From Paraspadella gotoi (Eukaryota; Chaetognatha), in contig CM119265.1 of NCBI GenBank assembly GCA_051294375.1, positions 5,138,355 to 5,202,354 of the forward strand: DNA of 64,000 nucleotides, given 5' to 3'. The translations under genes were made by a program, and so were the position numbers. Below, piece by piece: positions 13,101-24,726 of this stretch (position 1 is the first letter of the stretch; each line of letters begins with the position of its first letter). The notes beneath the pieces were generated by a model, which saw nothing but the letters and a program-made list of their open reading frames with translations, searched no databases and had not been told where the DNA came from.

Positions 13101-13211
13101 GATTCCATTTTTTAATGGAATGACGAAAGAGTTGGGGAAGAAAATTCATCACTCTCTCGTCGGAAACCAAGACACCACCTGCAGAAAAATTCTCTCGATC
13201 TGACAGAAAAG

Positions 13212-13990
13212 TTGCAAAACAAAAATCAAAGTGGCCCCGATACTGCATCTCTCTGGTCTCGTGCGATTTACAGAGCATGTTTTCACTTCATCCCTCCAGG
13301 GACTGGCGTTAAGCATCCGCAGAACGCCGTGAAGGGACGACCGGCTATTGCACGAGCCGTACGCAATCCAATTGGATGTATCATGGCCACCTCGTTGCCT
13401 CGACTGGAACTGGCGTACTTCAGGTTTGATGGACAGATTATGGCCCAGCCATGGTGGCTTAGGGAGGCAAATCAACCTCAGTCCTCTGGCAGATTATTTA
13501 TATTGGAGACTATGAGGTGGAAGCTTTGCTTCTTTTCGATCTCTGCATGGGGACAAGAGTCAGTTCTCTTCTGGTATCAGGAAAGCAGAACGATACCATC
13601 CTGGCCGTGAGGAAGGGAATGCTCGTTGATACCTATTGGTCTCCACCTGAACAGCAATTGAAGCAAAGCATCAAGTGGACTTTGCGAAAAGAGGTGAAAT
13701 GGAAAAATTCCATGCTCGATGTGCCCATACAGCGCAAGAGAGGGCGGCTCATTGGATATTTTTACAGTCATGATCCATACTACCGCAAACCGAGGGCCAT
13801 ACCGATCAATTACATTCCTTTGGCACTTCGCATGGCTCCCTGTCGCACAAGCTCGCCACGGTCAAGTCCCTTACCAAAGAAGAGCCTGCTTCTGATTCCG
13901 TTCGACCCGAAGCTCCAGGCCGCCGAGCTTTGAGACATGTTCAAAAGAGCCTTGGCGGCTCATGGTTCCCTCTGTGGGCTATGAGAAGGC
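13212..13990 (+). pseudogene. Decayed Penelope-type reverse transcriptase (palm to C-terminal part)
   Basis: The frame starting at 13517 reads MLVDTYW at 13619-13639, matching the Penelope RT motif C (YVDDTY) with one Asp missing. Then come SIKWT and KEV, followed by MLDVPIQRKRGRLIGY, which matches the family's FLDV...R...G block, and YRKP at 13781-13792. LLIPFDPKL resembles the linker before the endonuclease. Upstream residues (EVEALLLFDL) fit the region before motif C. Frames shift repeatedly, TGA closes the frame at 13933, and no intact start or fingers region is visible. The role in a live element would be target-primed reverse transcription. Assigned from motif memory; a profile search would settle it. 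Confidence 0.65.
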
Positions 13991-14369
13991 AAGGTTACCG
14001 GCTGAACGCAGGCTGAGGGCAGTGGCCACCCAGGGGCTGCCAATGTACCGCGACGCAAGTATCACCTCCGCCCCCCAGGAGGAAGAGCGAGGCCTTGCCT
14101 GCTGAAAGGACGCGACCGCGCCCACCACAGCGCAAGTGGCGAGATAAGCAGAAGCGTCTCAAAGACGCGTGCCATGTCCTCCCTCGCCCTATCGCACCAA
14201 GGGGATCACTAGAGCCATTGGTGCGGGTGCTAGTCAAAGCAGGGAATCTCCACCTCAGTGACGGCGCCGCGCGGCTCCTTTACGTGAAGCATTTGGTGAA
14301 ACAAAAGACAAAATTCCCAGACTAGAAACACTTCAGGAGCCGTCTATTGGGCGGGCTGTGCAGGGAAGG

Positions 14370-14695
14370 AGTAACCAACGCCTCTGCTCGCTTCTCCTGC
14401 ACAGCAGCATACGTGGGCGAGACAGGAAAGTCTCTGGCAGATCGTTCATAACAGCCAACAAAGCCATATCGGGACCAAACGTGGGTCACTTTCCGTATCG
14501 ACTATTGGCCGAGCACACGGCAACCTCTGGCAACCCCCCTGTTCAGAGAAATTGACTGTCTCGTGCTGTCCCATGACCAAAATGGTTCACTAGAGGTTAT
14601 TAGAGAGGCGATTTACATCAAGCCCTCGAGCCTCTCTGAATCGTGATGGGAGGACGATTCGACCTCCGCTCCAAGCTATGATTCCGTTAATCAGA
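14370..14695 (+). pseudogene. Penelope-type GIY-YIG endonuclease domain, frameshifted
   Basis: YVGETGKSLADR is encoded at 14410-14445 (the YIGET..sL..R core, with the catalytic-type Arg). LAEHT follows at 14505-14519 and EAIYIK at 14605-14622 (the conserved Glu of the fold). LNRDG lies at 14636-14650 in another frame, the usual end of the domain. A TAA interrupts the frame just after the first motif. The order and spacing are those of the C-terminal endonuclease of Penelope-like elements, which nicks target DNA. The copy is inactive as assembled, although some lesions may be sequence errors. Confidence 0.75.
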
Positions 14696-14757
14696 ATGGA
14701 GGTGGAACGCCACCAGTGCCCACCCAACCACACGGTGATTCCCCTGTCCCACTCAAC

Positions 14758-15449
14758 GGGTCAGGCGAGGCCTCCCGCAGGCAATGGACGCACGATACCA
14801 TCCCGAGCCTAACAGCAACTCGGTGTGGACTCTTTCAACACTGGCCGTCGCCAAAACGACGGCTGCAGGAAGGAGGAAGAGGAGTCTGTATCTCCTGCAC
14901 CAAAGCAGACCAGAACAGGCATCTACCCGCCTCGTGTCAGGCGAGAGGAGGGCTTTTCGGCAGGCTTACCAAGGACAGAGAGATATTAGAGTGGCATTGG
15001 GGCATCTTTCCAGGCGCTCGCTACAGATCCTGGACAATCACGTTCCATAAGCATATCTCTAACCTATGACAAGTCAATGACCGATCAGATCGTCACGTCT
15101 GCTTTTTGCCAGGCGGGGGGGGGCCAGCTCCATTTTGAGCTCTTTTCTCTGCTCTTATTTTTCTCTCCTCTGTAACTTAGCCTATCCCTAACCCACATAA
15201 TTCTTCCTTTCACTATATTTCAATCTTAATAGTTAAATATGTTGTTTAATCCTTAATTTTGTTATTTAAATCCTTAAATCTGTTATTATTTATTTATTTG
15301 TTAATACATTACAAAATGTAACTAAATTTTCTCTCCTCTGTCTCTCTCAATATTTCACCATTCCATTTTTCAACCACTTTCCTCTTCTTCTCTCCCCTTA
15401 CCTTCACTGTGCCCTCAATTCTGACCACTGTCCTTTTCACTCTGTGATT

Positions 15450-15496
<47 letters not shown>

Positions 15497-15535
15497 TTTT
15501 TTTTTTTTTTTTTTTGGAAGCTTTATATTTTTCTT

Positions 15536-15601
<66 letters not shown>

Positions 15602-15722
15602 ACTCAATGTTAGAGAGAAACCTGTTAATAGACGTGATGAGGCTTAAAGGCAAGAGCCGAAACATGTCCATTGTGAATAAAAATCGTTGTTTACAAACAA
15701 ACAAACTTTGTTTTCTCTAAAT
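14758..15722 (-). repeat. Right inverted arm of the Penelope-like element
   Basis: Inverted copy of 12211-13100, longer because of a T-homopolymer (15450-15515) and a longer CT tract (15539-15597). Outside it, 15723-15762 is a short AT-rich tail before the target duplication, possibly the 3' tail of the insertion. Confidence 0.75.
15634..15668 (+). ncRNA. Hammerhead-ribozyme-like motif, Penelope right arm
   Basis: The plus strand has TGATGA at 15635-15640, the same GGCT...AGCC stem II, then GAAACATGTC. The first C of CTGATGA appears lost by a one-base deletion relative to the left arm. As the arms are inverted, the two motifs lie on opposite strands and each points outwards. Confidence 0.55.
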
Positions 15723-15918
15723 AATTAAAATATAAACAACGAAAAAAAGAAACAGGAAATAATATAAGGATAGTACTATATATAAATTAATATGCCTACT
15801 GCGAAATTACACATAAAATTAATTTTTTTTAGCATATTAATATTCCCACTGATGGTATGTTGTTCATTTGCATTTAGAAATTTTCGTATGTAACTTTCAC
15901 TACGCCTTAGTGCCGCAC

Positions 15919-16904
15919 TCCCTGGGGCTTCGGTGGGGGGTAAAGAGGCCGGATTTGAAACTCGATGATAACAGCGCGCGTCCTCAAAAATTCCTCGAGA
16001 TCCGGGGTCAAAGGTCATGAAGGGGTCGCAACGTCCGAAGTCTGAGAGGAGGCGTTTCAGAGGGAGGACGAAGGGTGGTTGGGCCGGCGATTGACGGGTG
16101 ATTGAGGCAGGAAATGGGCGCAGAGCAATTTCACGACTTCAAATCGTCTCTTTTGCACGAACGCGGGTCGAGGGAAATCACGAGTGACGTGGAGGGGTGG
16201 TCTTAATCTGGGTAGGGGAGTGAGCGGGCGACATTGGTGGGTTTATCGGTGGTGACGCGAACAATTTACCGCTGGAGAATGGTGAGTTCCTTTGTTTCGG
16301 AGTTGAGGAATTTTAGTGCAAAGAAAAAAGGTAAAAAAAAAAAACGCAAATAAAAAAAGGGTGAAAAATAAAAGGGAAAAAAATCAAAGGAAAGCGGCAC
16401 CAGGAATAAAACGATTGTCCTGCGCGGTCCCTCGTTGGTTTTGGACGTGGGCGACGAAGAAAATAGGTTAAGGGTCGCTAATTCGAGGTCCGATTGGTGA
16501 AGAAAGAGTAAGAGAGAGTAAGTGAGAGAGTGAGAAGTAGAGAGAGAGAAGAGAGAAGAGAGAGGACGAGAAGAGGGCGTGATCTGTGTAAAAGAGGAAG
16601 GTCACGATGTCTTGCCTGTTGTGAATATATCTGCACTTAAAAACAAGCATAAAGAAAATTGCTTCAGGTTCGTTGTTTGAAATTTCTTCTTCGGTTTAAA
16701 AGGGGAAAATAAATCACGAGAAACAATGTCGACGTGAATTTTATAGACGAAATGCAAATTCTCTTTTTTCCTGTTTGAATACAAAAATTCAAATTTTTTT
16801 TTCTTCTTTAGTTTCTACCGCTCCAAATTCGTGAGAAGCACATGTGAACGAAAACAAACTGAAAAAAGTGAAATTCAACGTAAGGCGTCGTGAAAAAACT
16901 CTCT

Positions 16905-16964
<60 letters not shown>

Positions 16965-17675
16965 CTTTCCAAAACTTCAATCTTTCCTCTCTCCTCTCTA
17001 TCGCTCTCTCCCGTCGTTCTCGCTCTTTTCTTCTGGGCGAATAAACTCGGAACGAGGTTTCCGTTCGAAAGGCGAAAAAACGAAATTTCAAATTCGGGTC
17101 ACGTTTCTCTTCCCGAGCACCCGAAATTTTCCGGCCCACCGCCGACGCCGGCATCCCCTCTTCCCGGGGGGAGGGTGGGGAGGGGGTTTGGGTGGTTTAT
17201 TTTTGGCTGAAAGTGGTTTCCGGGAAGGTGGGTTCGGAAGTTGGGAGAGTCAGAGGGAGGGAGAAGAAAGGAAAAAGTTTCCTTCCGTCGCATAAAGTCG
17301 GAAGAAAATGGCGACGGCGAAGCGTGAAGCGTCTTTTCGGGCGTGAGACGGCGGCGATGGCGCGGCTCCGCAGGGTTGGCGGGGATAGCGAAGCGCTGTT
17401 GGTTGGCAGGATGACGGGCGCTGCAGGTTGGAAGGGTGAGCAAGAGTTGGCGGGACGGCCGGGACCGCTGCAGTGCTTGTTGGAATTGTCGAAAACAATC
17501 GTTTAAAGTTAGTGAGATGGTGCCGCAATCAAGACGTCAGAATTCGCGGAGGTTGCTGATTGCTTCTAGTCATCATGTGTGCAAGGGCGATGGGTATAGT
17601 CAAATTAAAAACTTCAATGCTGTCATGATTCAAAGAGCCGGAAGTCAATATATTGTCTCAGGAAGACAAAACCGC
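15919..17675. other. End part of direct-repeat copy 2, non-coding
   Basis: Counterpart of 5936-7788. It contains a CT tract at ~16905-16965. The gapped purine-rich stretch of copy 1 is sequenced through here. The long open frames are low-complexity or Arg/Pro-rich and are not kept between copies. Confidence 0.5.
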
Positions 17676-18575
17676 AACGTCGTCGTTGTCGTCGTCGTCG
17701 TCGTCGAGGCGCCGAGTGGAACTTTTTTATTTCTCTAAAACGAATCAGAAATTGGAATTTTTCCAGGACGAAAAATTAATGAACTAAACGTCGGTTCGCT
17801 GGGGAGTCGAGGGGCGGGGGATTGGGAAGGGGGGAGCGAGGGGGGGCGNNNNNNNNNNNNNNNNNNNNNNNNNGGCGAACCTTTGTTTCGCTTCGGTGCC
17901 GAGGAAAGAGAGCAAGGAGGGAGAATGAAACAGCAGGGGAAACTTCATTAGGGGGAATCGGGACTGATGAGAGGGGGAATGAGTAATTTAGTAAGGAACG
18001 GCATAGATTTTTATGTTAATAATAAAATAATGGACCGAAAAGCTAATTATTTTTCCGAAGTATTTAAGTAGTGAGTGAAAAAAATGTTTGTTCGTTTGAT
18101 ATGAAAAATTTCACCAGTCTGTCTTTAATTTCCTTATTTTAAAGATGAATAAAATTTATACTTCAGTAGGTGGCCTCGGAGGAAGATGGAATACGATCTG
18201 GTGACGTTTAAATGGCAACTGGCAAATGGAAATAATGGTCAGAAGTGGCCTCGACTTTGTCGGTCAGCTGCGAGACAAAGGGGACTTTGGGTCAAAGGTC
18301 GCGAAGATGGCGCTTGTGTCTTTGAGAGTAAGAGTACATAGGCCGGTTTTCAAACGAAAAATCACAATTTTTACTCCGTGAGTTCGTCAGGGTATTTTAA
18401 GATTTTTTTAACTTATTTTCTCTAAAATTAGATGTCGAGATTGTTTTTAAAGTATTTTGAAATTGGTACAACCAATATAAAAATTATCCATCGTTGTTAA
18501 ATCTAATTCAAACTTTTCTCAGTTATGTTATATAAGCATGAATAATTAATTGAATAAGCACTAAATAAACACACA

Positions 18576-18610
<35 letters not shown>

Positions 18611-18823
18611 TCTCTCTCTCTCTTCTTAATTAAAACAACGTGTGGAATGTTTTTCTTTAACTTTCTCAGCCAATATTTCGACGCCATCTTGGTTTTTCTT
18701 CTCTCGTGTTTGAAGAACGCCGACAGCGAAAAAGACGACGACGATGATAAAGACGACGAAAACTCATTTATGGGTGTAAGAGCAAGAGTAAGGAAGACCT
18801 GAGAAAGGGAAGGTAATGTGTGA

Positions 18824-18825
<2 letters not shown>

Positions 18826-18886
<61 letters not shown>
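18826..18886 (+). repeat. (GA)n microsatellite, ~30 units
   Basis: Nearly pure GA dinucleotide run on the plus strand, followed by AATATTGAATTT. Confidence 0.9.
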
Positions 18887-18890
<4 letters not shown>

Positions 18891-20692
18891 TGAATTTTTC
18901 GCGCCGGTGATTCGCTATCGGATTCGAAGGGAACAGACAGACGGACGACTGGGAATAAAAAAACAGATCCTCACTGGATCCAAGAGGAGGCGACTGGAGG
19001 CGTGGGGAATAGGGCGAGTGATTTAACCTGTGGAGGGGGGGTGGGAGAGTTCTGTGGAATAACGGATCGGATGGAATCTCATCGTGAGAGCGTGACCTTG
19101 CAAGACAAAAAAGCTAAAAAATGGTTTAAAGTCATCCTTTTCGTGAATATTTCATTATCGTTTTCGTCATTATAAATGACAAGTCCATCCTAAATGTTCG
19201 AAAGCAAAATACGCAATGTATGCCAAACCAAATCAGTTAGCGCCTTTCTTGATTTTCCTTGTTAGAATCAAACGGGCCCATGCAATGATTATTTGCGACA
19301 TAATCCGTTGCAACTTTGCTTGTCTGCAAAATCGTAAAACCTCGCGCCTCCTTCTCGAATGACGCCCACTTCTCGATCCGGAAGCGGTTTAGGGCGTGCC
19401 GTCGGGCCGCGAAATGGCGCTCGAATCGATCGACAAACGGAGTAGAAAACGACGCGAGCGCCAACGCAGAAAAGCGGCGCTAGTTGCGCGGAAAAATGGC
19501 GTAATTAACGAGGGGGATGAGTGGAAGAGAGAGAGAGAAAAAAAGCTGTATGAAATGGTAGATCGGTGAAATACATCACGATTAAGCGGGTGAATAAAAT
19601 TGCAACGGGGATAGGATTGCCAATTTTGTTGTTAGGGTAGGGGGTCGNNNNNNNNNNNNNNNNNNNNNNNNNNNNNNNNNNNNNNNNNNNNNNNNNNNNN
19701 NNNNNNNNNNNNNNNNNNNNNNNNNNNNNNNNNNNNNNNNNNNNNNNNNNNNNNNNNNNNNNNNNNNNNNNNNNNNNNNNNNNNNNNNNNNNNNNNNNNN
19801 NNNNNNNNNNNNNNNNNNNNNNNNNNNNNNNNNNNNNNNNNNNNNNNNNNNNNNNGAGAGAGAGAGAGAGAGAGAGTACAAGGCCCCCTAAAGGAGAAGA
19901 GAGAAAGATTAATTCATCAACACAGTTTCTCAGTTGTTAAGAAACTAGCCAACTTTTCTTTCGGTGTTCACCCGTTCCTTGACATTTAATCGCCCGCACA
20001 TCTTTTTTCGAACAACGCCCCTAAAGACCAGGCGTGCGAAAGGAAACCGGAGCCACGATGTCGCGTCGTGCAACTGCACGTCGCGCAATTAGCGCGACTC
20101 TGTCGTCGAAACGAATTAAACATCAAAAGAGGAAAAACTATGTGGAGGAGGAGGGGGAGTAGGAGGAGGAGGAGGCTATTAGAGTCAGAGCCCTTATTCG
20201 ACTATGATTCGACTACCTCAAATGGTAGGAGGAGGAGGAGGAGGAGAAATAGGAGACGAACGAAGTCTAGTTAACCTCGTTTTAATTAAGCGCGATCGAA
20301 TCTCTGCCGCTTTGCTTCGTAGATGGCGTTAAACGCGTCGGAGGTGACGCTGATGAGAAATGTTGAATTAAGCAGAAAATATTAAGTCAAGAGGAACTGG
20401 ATGGAAAGATGAGATGTTTTTATGAATAAGTTAAGAGGAGATGGTTTGGGTCACGTCAATTTCTTTTCGCAGGAGCTGAGCAAGAGGAAGAAAGACTATC
20501 TAGGGATCGATGATTGGAGAAAAGGAAAAGGAAAAGGGCTAGGGGAAAAAAAGGGAAAATGAATGGAAGCGCTAAGAGACAGGTGGCGTCAGGGAAAGCA
20601 TCTCCAGCAGAGAAAGGAAAATAATTAACGCCTCGAAGAAGGTAAAAAGAATAAAAGGAAATAAAAGAAAAGAGAACAGAGAGAAGTGGGAA

Positions 20693-20742
<50 letters not shown>

Positions 20743-21970
20743 AGAACAAACCTCTTTTCCCGTCGCGGAGGAAAAAATAATTAAAGCGAAGGAGCGAGCT
20801 GAGAAGAAATAAGAAAAGGAGGCAGAGGCAAAAGGAAAGAGAGAGGAAGAATAATGGAGAGAAAATGAAAAAGAAAAACCGAAAAGAGGCGAAAGCGAGA
20901 AAAAGAAATGAGGATCATTCGGGCGAGAAAATGGGCGACGAAGGGCGAACGACGAAGACGAAGGGCGAACGACGAAGAAGAAGGACGATGGGCGAACGAG
21001 GACCGGCGAACGACGAAGAGCGAACGAGGAAAGGAAAAGAAAGAAAAAGGGAAGGAACATAGGAAAAAGCCTAGGAAATATACAAACATGACAAAGTGGG
21101 CAGTTTCGAGGAGAAAAAAAAAAACTAGTGACTACGCAAAACTGTGGCCGCCACGTGAGATCCCGGAGCCGTCGTTTGCGTCAGACTCGTTTCCGAGCGG
21201 GAAGACGGAGAAGCAAAAGGTGAGGTAGGTGACCTGACGAAGGTAAGGCAAAAACAAAAGATGCAAAGGGAAGAATTGGGGAATAGTTGGAGGCAGGTGA
21301 GCTCAATCTTTTTTTTTTTTGTTATTAAATGTCATGACTGTGTTTATGAGAAATAAAAAGAGACGATTCTTGAAAAAAAGGTAAGAAAAAACCTAGCAAA
21401 CGGACGGTTAAAGTAGAATAATAAAGAAGAAAAAAAAAGGAGAAAAAAGGAGAAAAAAGGGAATTAAGGAAGAAAGAAAGTTCACTCGTCGTTGAGCAGA
21501 AAAGGATTAAAAAGAGCAAATTGAAGAGAGACGCGGCGAGAAAAGAAAAGGAGAAAAAAGAAATGAAATAAAAGTGTCGGCTTTTTAAATTGAATTTTAT
21601 TCGAATAATTTGGTAAGAAAGAAAAAAAAATGAATGAAAGGGGGACTGGGAAGGGGCGAGAGCGGTAGAATAGTTGGTTTGCACAAAGATGCTGTCAAAC
21701 GCGTATAATGATTGCACGCAAGTGTGCACGCACCGTCGCACCTTGGTTGGTATTGCGTTCGTTCTCCGAAAGATTATCCCGTAGAAAAACCCTCGGGGAG
21801 AAGTTGATTTTTAATTTGACGAGAAAACAAAAGACGTTTTGATGCGCCATCTTTAATTCATCGACGATCTAAGTCTTTATCACGAGAAAAAAAAAACAAA
21901 ATGACATGAAAGAAAAAAAAAACGCGAGCGATCATGAAGAAATCCCTGAGGAAAGAAAAGTATTTTGAAA

Positions 21971-21973
<3 letters not shown>

Positions 21974-22030
<57 letters not shown>

Positions 22031-22050
22031 TGAGAGAGAGAGAGAGAGGA
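21974..22050 (+). repeat. (GA)n microsatellite, interrupted
   Basis: GA run with short interruptions (GAGGAGATGAGA) near its 3' end. Confidence 0.9.
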
Positions 22051-22786
22051 AGGGGTGAAATCATTCGACGCTAAGGACAGTGTTGAGTTCGTTATGAGCT
22101 GAAATAATGGGTTCGGAAACAAAGTGAAAAAAAAAAATGGGAGGAAATAAGAAGAGAAAGGTGCAACCATAGGAGTGGGATGGGGCAGATGGGCTAAGAT
22201 CATTGGCGATATGAAATGAGATGGAGGAAAGAAAGTTGAGAAAAGAAACAGAGGACATCACCACCAGCTTTGAGAGCCAACCGTATCCTCATTATCCAAG
22301 GCCATGAATATTCTCTTTCACTCTCTCTCTCTCCCCTTTATTTCACCATCACCCATGTTTCAGTCTCCCCTTCATTTTTCCCCCCAAGGGAGAAAAGATT
22401 GTTGACTAACAATCCTAATCTCTTTTCCTCCTCCTCCTCTTCCTCATCATCCTCCTGTTGCGTCTCACCTCCCACCTCTTCCTCCACCATCGATTCCCTA
22501 CCCCCTTCCTCTCCCTTCCCCTAACCCCCTTGCCCTCCTCTTTTGACGCAACAGGCGAAATTTATGGCGCTTTTTTTTCCTCCGCCCGTTCGCCCTCGGT
22601 TGCGCCGGCGAAGGACGATGGAGGTGGCGCGGGAAAGGACGCCGCTGGCGCGAGAAGAACGGCGTCAATGGCGCGAGAGAGGATCCCAAAGGCGGCGCGC
22701 CTTGACGACGCCGGGACGACGCCGGTGACGCCGAATTAAAAAAACACGAGAAAACGAGGGAGAAATTAACGGAATAATTCTCTCTC

Positions 22787-22831
<45 letters not shown>

Positions 22832-23794
22832 TCCGTCGACGGCAAGGGACTTTTTGATAATGTTTTCTTGATTCAAATTACGCGCTCTAATTTTTTTTTT
22901 AAATTAGCTTTTTGTATAGCGGTGGGTAATGCATACAAGGATACGATATATGGCTCTTAACTTTCTCTGTTTCTCGACGGAGATTCACGAAGACGATAAT
23001 GATAATGATAATGATAATAATGATAATAATAATAATAATAATAATAAGCCTGAATTAACTGAGCAAAGTGTTTCTGAAATTGCCTAGGTAAAGAAATGAT
23101 TTTTCTTAATAAAATATAGGCAATTTATGAATCAAAATATTTTGCTTATATTTATTTTTAAAGATAAATAAAACAATATATTTTCTTTTATTGTTTTAAT
23201 TTCGTTATCAACTATATTTTCAATTTGTTATTACTATATTTTAAGCCCAAAAATACTTTTCCTAGATGGTATGAAATATGATTATCAATAGTAGCATGGC
23301 ATTAAGTCTGTAATCTACTTGGCTACTACCAGAACCAGAACCAATAAAATTATTAAGGAAGATTAATTAATTGATATTAATTAATTATTCATTAATTAAC
23401 AGATAGTAAAGAAATTAGTAATAACATGAGGATGCATACATTTAAAGAGATTTGCAATGTACGTAATTCAGTTGTATCCTGATATGATTGACAAGATTAA
23501 AACCCTCGATCAAAGATGATGTAACAATGTACCCAAGACTCAAGTCGCCCATAAAATATTTTGTATCTTATTAAAAATGGCAAAGCTAACTAGAATTCTA
23601 TGCAAAATATGGATATGGATTACTCAATACCTCCCAAGCTGATTATATTAAAAAATTCGAGCTCAATATAGAAAGTAAATATCCTATGGATATAATTTTT
23701 CAAATATTGTGTTGTTTCTTACTTTCGTTTTGTGTTTTAAAGATTTTGGAGAGAAAAAGAATTTCTTTAACAACAACGACTTTTATTTATGATT

Positions 23795-23836
23795 AAACAT
23801 ACATGTTTCGACTTAATTTGGCAAATCTTCATCAGT
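23795..23836 (-). ncRNA. Hammerhead-ribozyme-like motif in E1 (left arm)
   Basis: Minus strand: CTGATGA (complement of 23829-23835), stem II GATTT/AAGTC around a short loop, then GAAACATGTA. Stem I pairs the six bases before CTGATGA with the six after the GTA cleavage position (TAAGCA with TGTTTA, one G-U). ACATGT gives the minimal stem III. Confidence 0.7.
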
Positions 23837-24230
23837 GCTTATTTAATTTTGATAATACATAATTTTTTGTTTCACAAGTAAACAGTGAGAAGGATGGAGG
23901 GAAAGAGAAGAGAGAGAGAGAAATAAATGTTTCTAACAAGAAATAAAAAAAGGACAGTGGTCAGTTTTGAGGATAGGGTAAGTTTGAGCAGAGAGAGAGA
24001 AGGTGGTGAAAAGAAATTAGAATTTGGCGAGAGAGAGAGAGAGAAAGATGCAGAGGTCAACAATTAGATCAATACATTATACATCTTATACTATCTTATA
24101 CATTATTCATCTTTCTTTCTCTCTGCCAAATTTCAATTTCTTTTCCTCACCACCTTCTTTCTCTCTGCTCAAACTTACCCTATCCTCAAAGCTGACCACT
24201 GTCATTTTTTAATTCTTTGTTGGAAACATT

Positions 24231-24270
<40 letters not shown>

Positions 24271-24332
24271 CATCCCTTTCACTGTTTACTTGTGAAACAA
24301 ATAATTATGTACTATCAAAACTAAATTAGCAG

Positions 24333-24378
24333 CTGATAAAGACTTGCAAATTAAATCAAAAACATGTATGTTTAATCA
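24333..24378 (+). ncRNA. Degenerate hammerhead-like motif in E1 (right arm)
   Basis: The inverted counterpart reads CTGATAA and AAAACATGTA: the core G of CTGATGA and the G of GAAA are both changed to A, and stem II has a mismatch. It is probably inactive. The same changes occur in E2, so they predate the split of the two copies. Confidence 0.5.
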
Positions 24379-24605
24379 TAATAAAAAACATTGTTGTTAA
24401 ATTTTTTTTCTTAAAAATCCAAAAAGTTTTCCTTCTATTTTTTCATCATTAACAAAGATTTTAACTCAAAATAAAAAATTGAATTTCAATGTTGAGCAAA
24501 TTAAAGTTTTATATTTGATAAAGATTTTGTTTAAAATTAATACCGAAAAATATCCTATTTTGTAATTTTTTTAATTTTAAATTTAATTTAAATATTAATT
24601 TATGG

Positions 24606-24630
24606 NNNNNNNNNNNNNNNNNNNNNNNNN
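24606..24630. other. 25-base N gap between E1 and the left arm
   Basis: A run of 25 N separates E1 from the left arm of the large palindrome. 25 is a recurrent gap size in this window and probably means unknown length. Confidence 0.9.
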
Positions 24631-24719
24631 AAGCGAGGCCTCAACTTTACTGACTAAACTTACCCTAAATCCGCTTCGGTCCGAAAAACTAATCTTCCCA
24701 GGGAGGCATGAGCTGGAGG

Positions 24720-24726
24720 AAGAGAG

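Larger units (their letters stand above)
12209..15762 (+). mobile_element. Penelope-like retroelement with inverted terminal arms
   Basis: The 15-base word TATAAGGATAGTACT flanks it at 12194-12208 and 15763-15777, a typical variable-length Penelope target duplication, inside the hAT-like element. Terminal arms of ~0.9 kb (12211-13100 and 14758-15722) are inverted copies of each other, each holding a GA/CT tract and a hammerhead-like motif. The core between the arms encodes decayed reverse transcriptase followed by a GIY-YIG endonuclease on the plus strand, the Penelope domain order. Arms differ by many indels, and the right one has a 60+ base T-run (about 15450-15515). Confidence 0.75.
11739..15909. 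mobile_element. hAT-like DNA element (8-bp target duplication) containing a nested Penelope-like element
   Basis: The left end starts TAAGCGTAGT and the right end, reverse-complemented, starts TAAGGCGTAGTGAAAG. Both then share ATTTCTAAAT and GAACAACATA, giving imperfect terminal inverted repeats of roughly 60-70 bases. The flanking 8-base duplication fits hAT-type elements, although other superfamilies (P, Merlin) also make 8-base duplications. The element's own DNA (11739-12193 plus 15778-15909) is AT-rich and non-coding, so it is a non-autonomous, MITE-like element. It has an internal inverted repeat around CATTAAGTGGGT (~11993) and ACCCACTTAATG (~12082). A second relic lies at about 34804-35115. 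Confidence 0.7.
7791..17675 (+). repeat. Direct repeat, copy 2, interrupted by a 4.17 kb composite transposon
   Basis: This repeats 1876-7788 with many small indels. The homologous parts are 7791-11738 and 15919-17675. Between them lies 11739-15909, absent from copy 1. After 17675 the sequence continues into a (GTC)n tract, which is the natural continuation missing from copy 1. Confidence 0.85.
17676..23046. other. Non-coding, microsatellite-rich region with two N gaps
   Basis: A (GTC)n tract lies at 17681-17707. N runs are 17849-17873 (25) and 19648-19855 (208). Purine or pyrimidine tracts occur at ~18580-18630, 18826-18886, 20699-20740, 21974-22050 and 22780-22830, and (AAT)n at ~22998-23046. 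CGCCATCTT/AAGATGGCG words occur at 18304, 18682 and 21845. The 75-codon minus-strand frame at 19237-19464 is the least repetitive frame but matches nothing I know and has no clear splice context. No gene is called. Confidence 0.5.
23047..24605. mobile_element. Composite element E1, truncated copy of E2
   Basis: From GCCTGAATTAACTGAGC onwards this matches E2 (28328 onwards) almost base for base to ~24600, where an N gap starts. It lacks the left terminal repeat; an (AAT)n tract takes its place. It contains the same internal inverted pair (left arm ~23760-24055, right arm ~24110-24400) with hammerhead-like motifs. It has no coding sequence. It could be a genuine second copy cut at both ends, or a misplaced piece of the same locus, since its right side is a gap. 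Confidence 0.65.

Noticed and set aside
12777-13278. Open frames in the Penelope inverted arm
   Set aside because: Arm sequence also occurs inverted at 14758 onwards with different frames; no similarity to retroelement proteins.
19237-19464. 75-codon minus-strand frame (starts MALASFSTPFV)
   Set aside because: Non-repetitive, but no acceptor or donor consistent with an exon and no recognised family.
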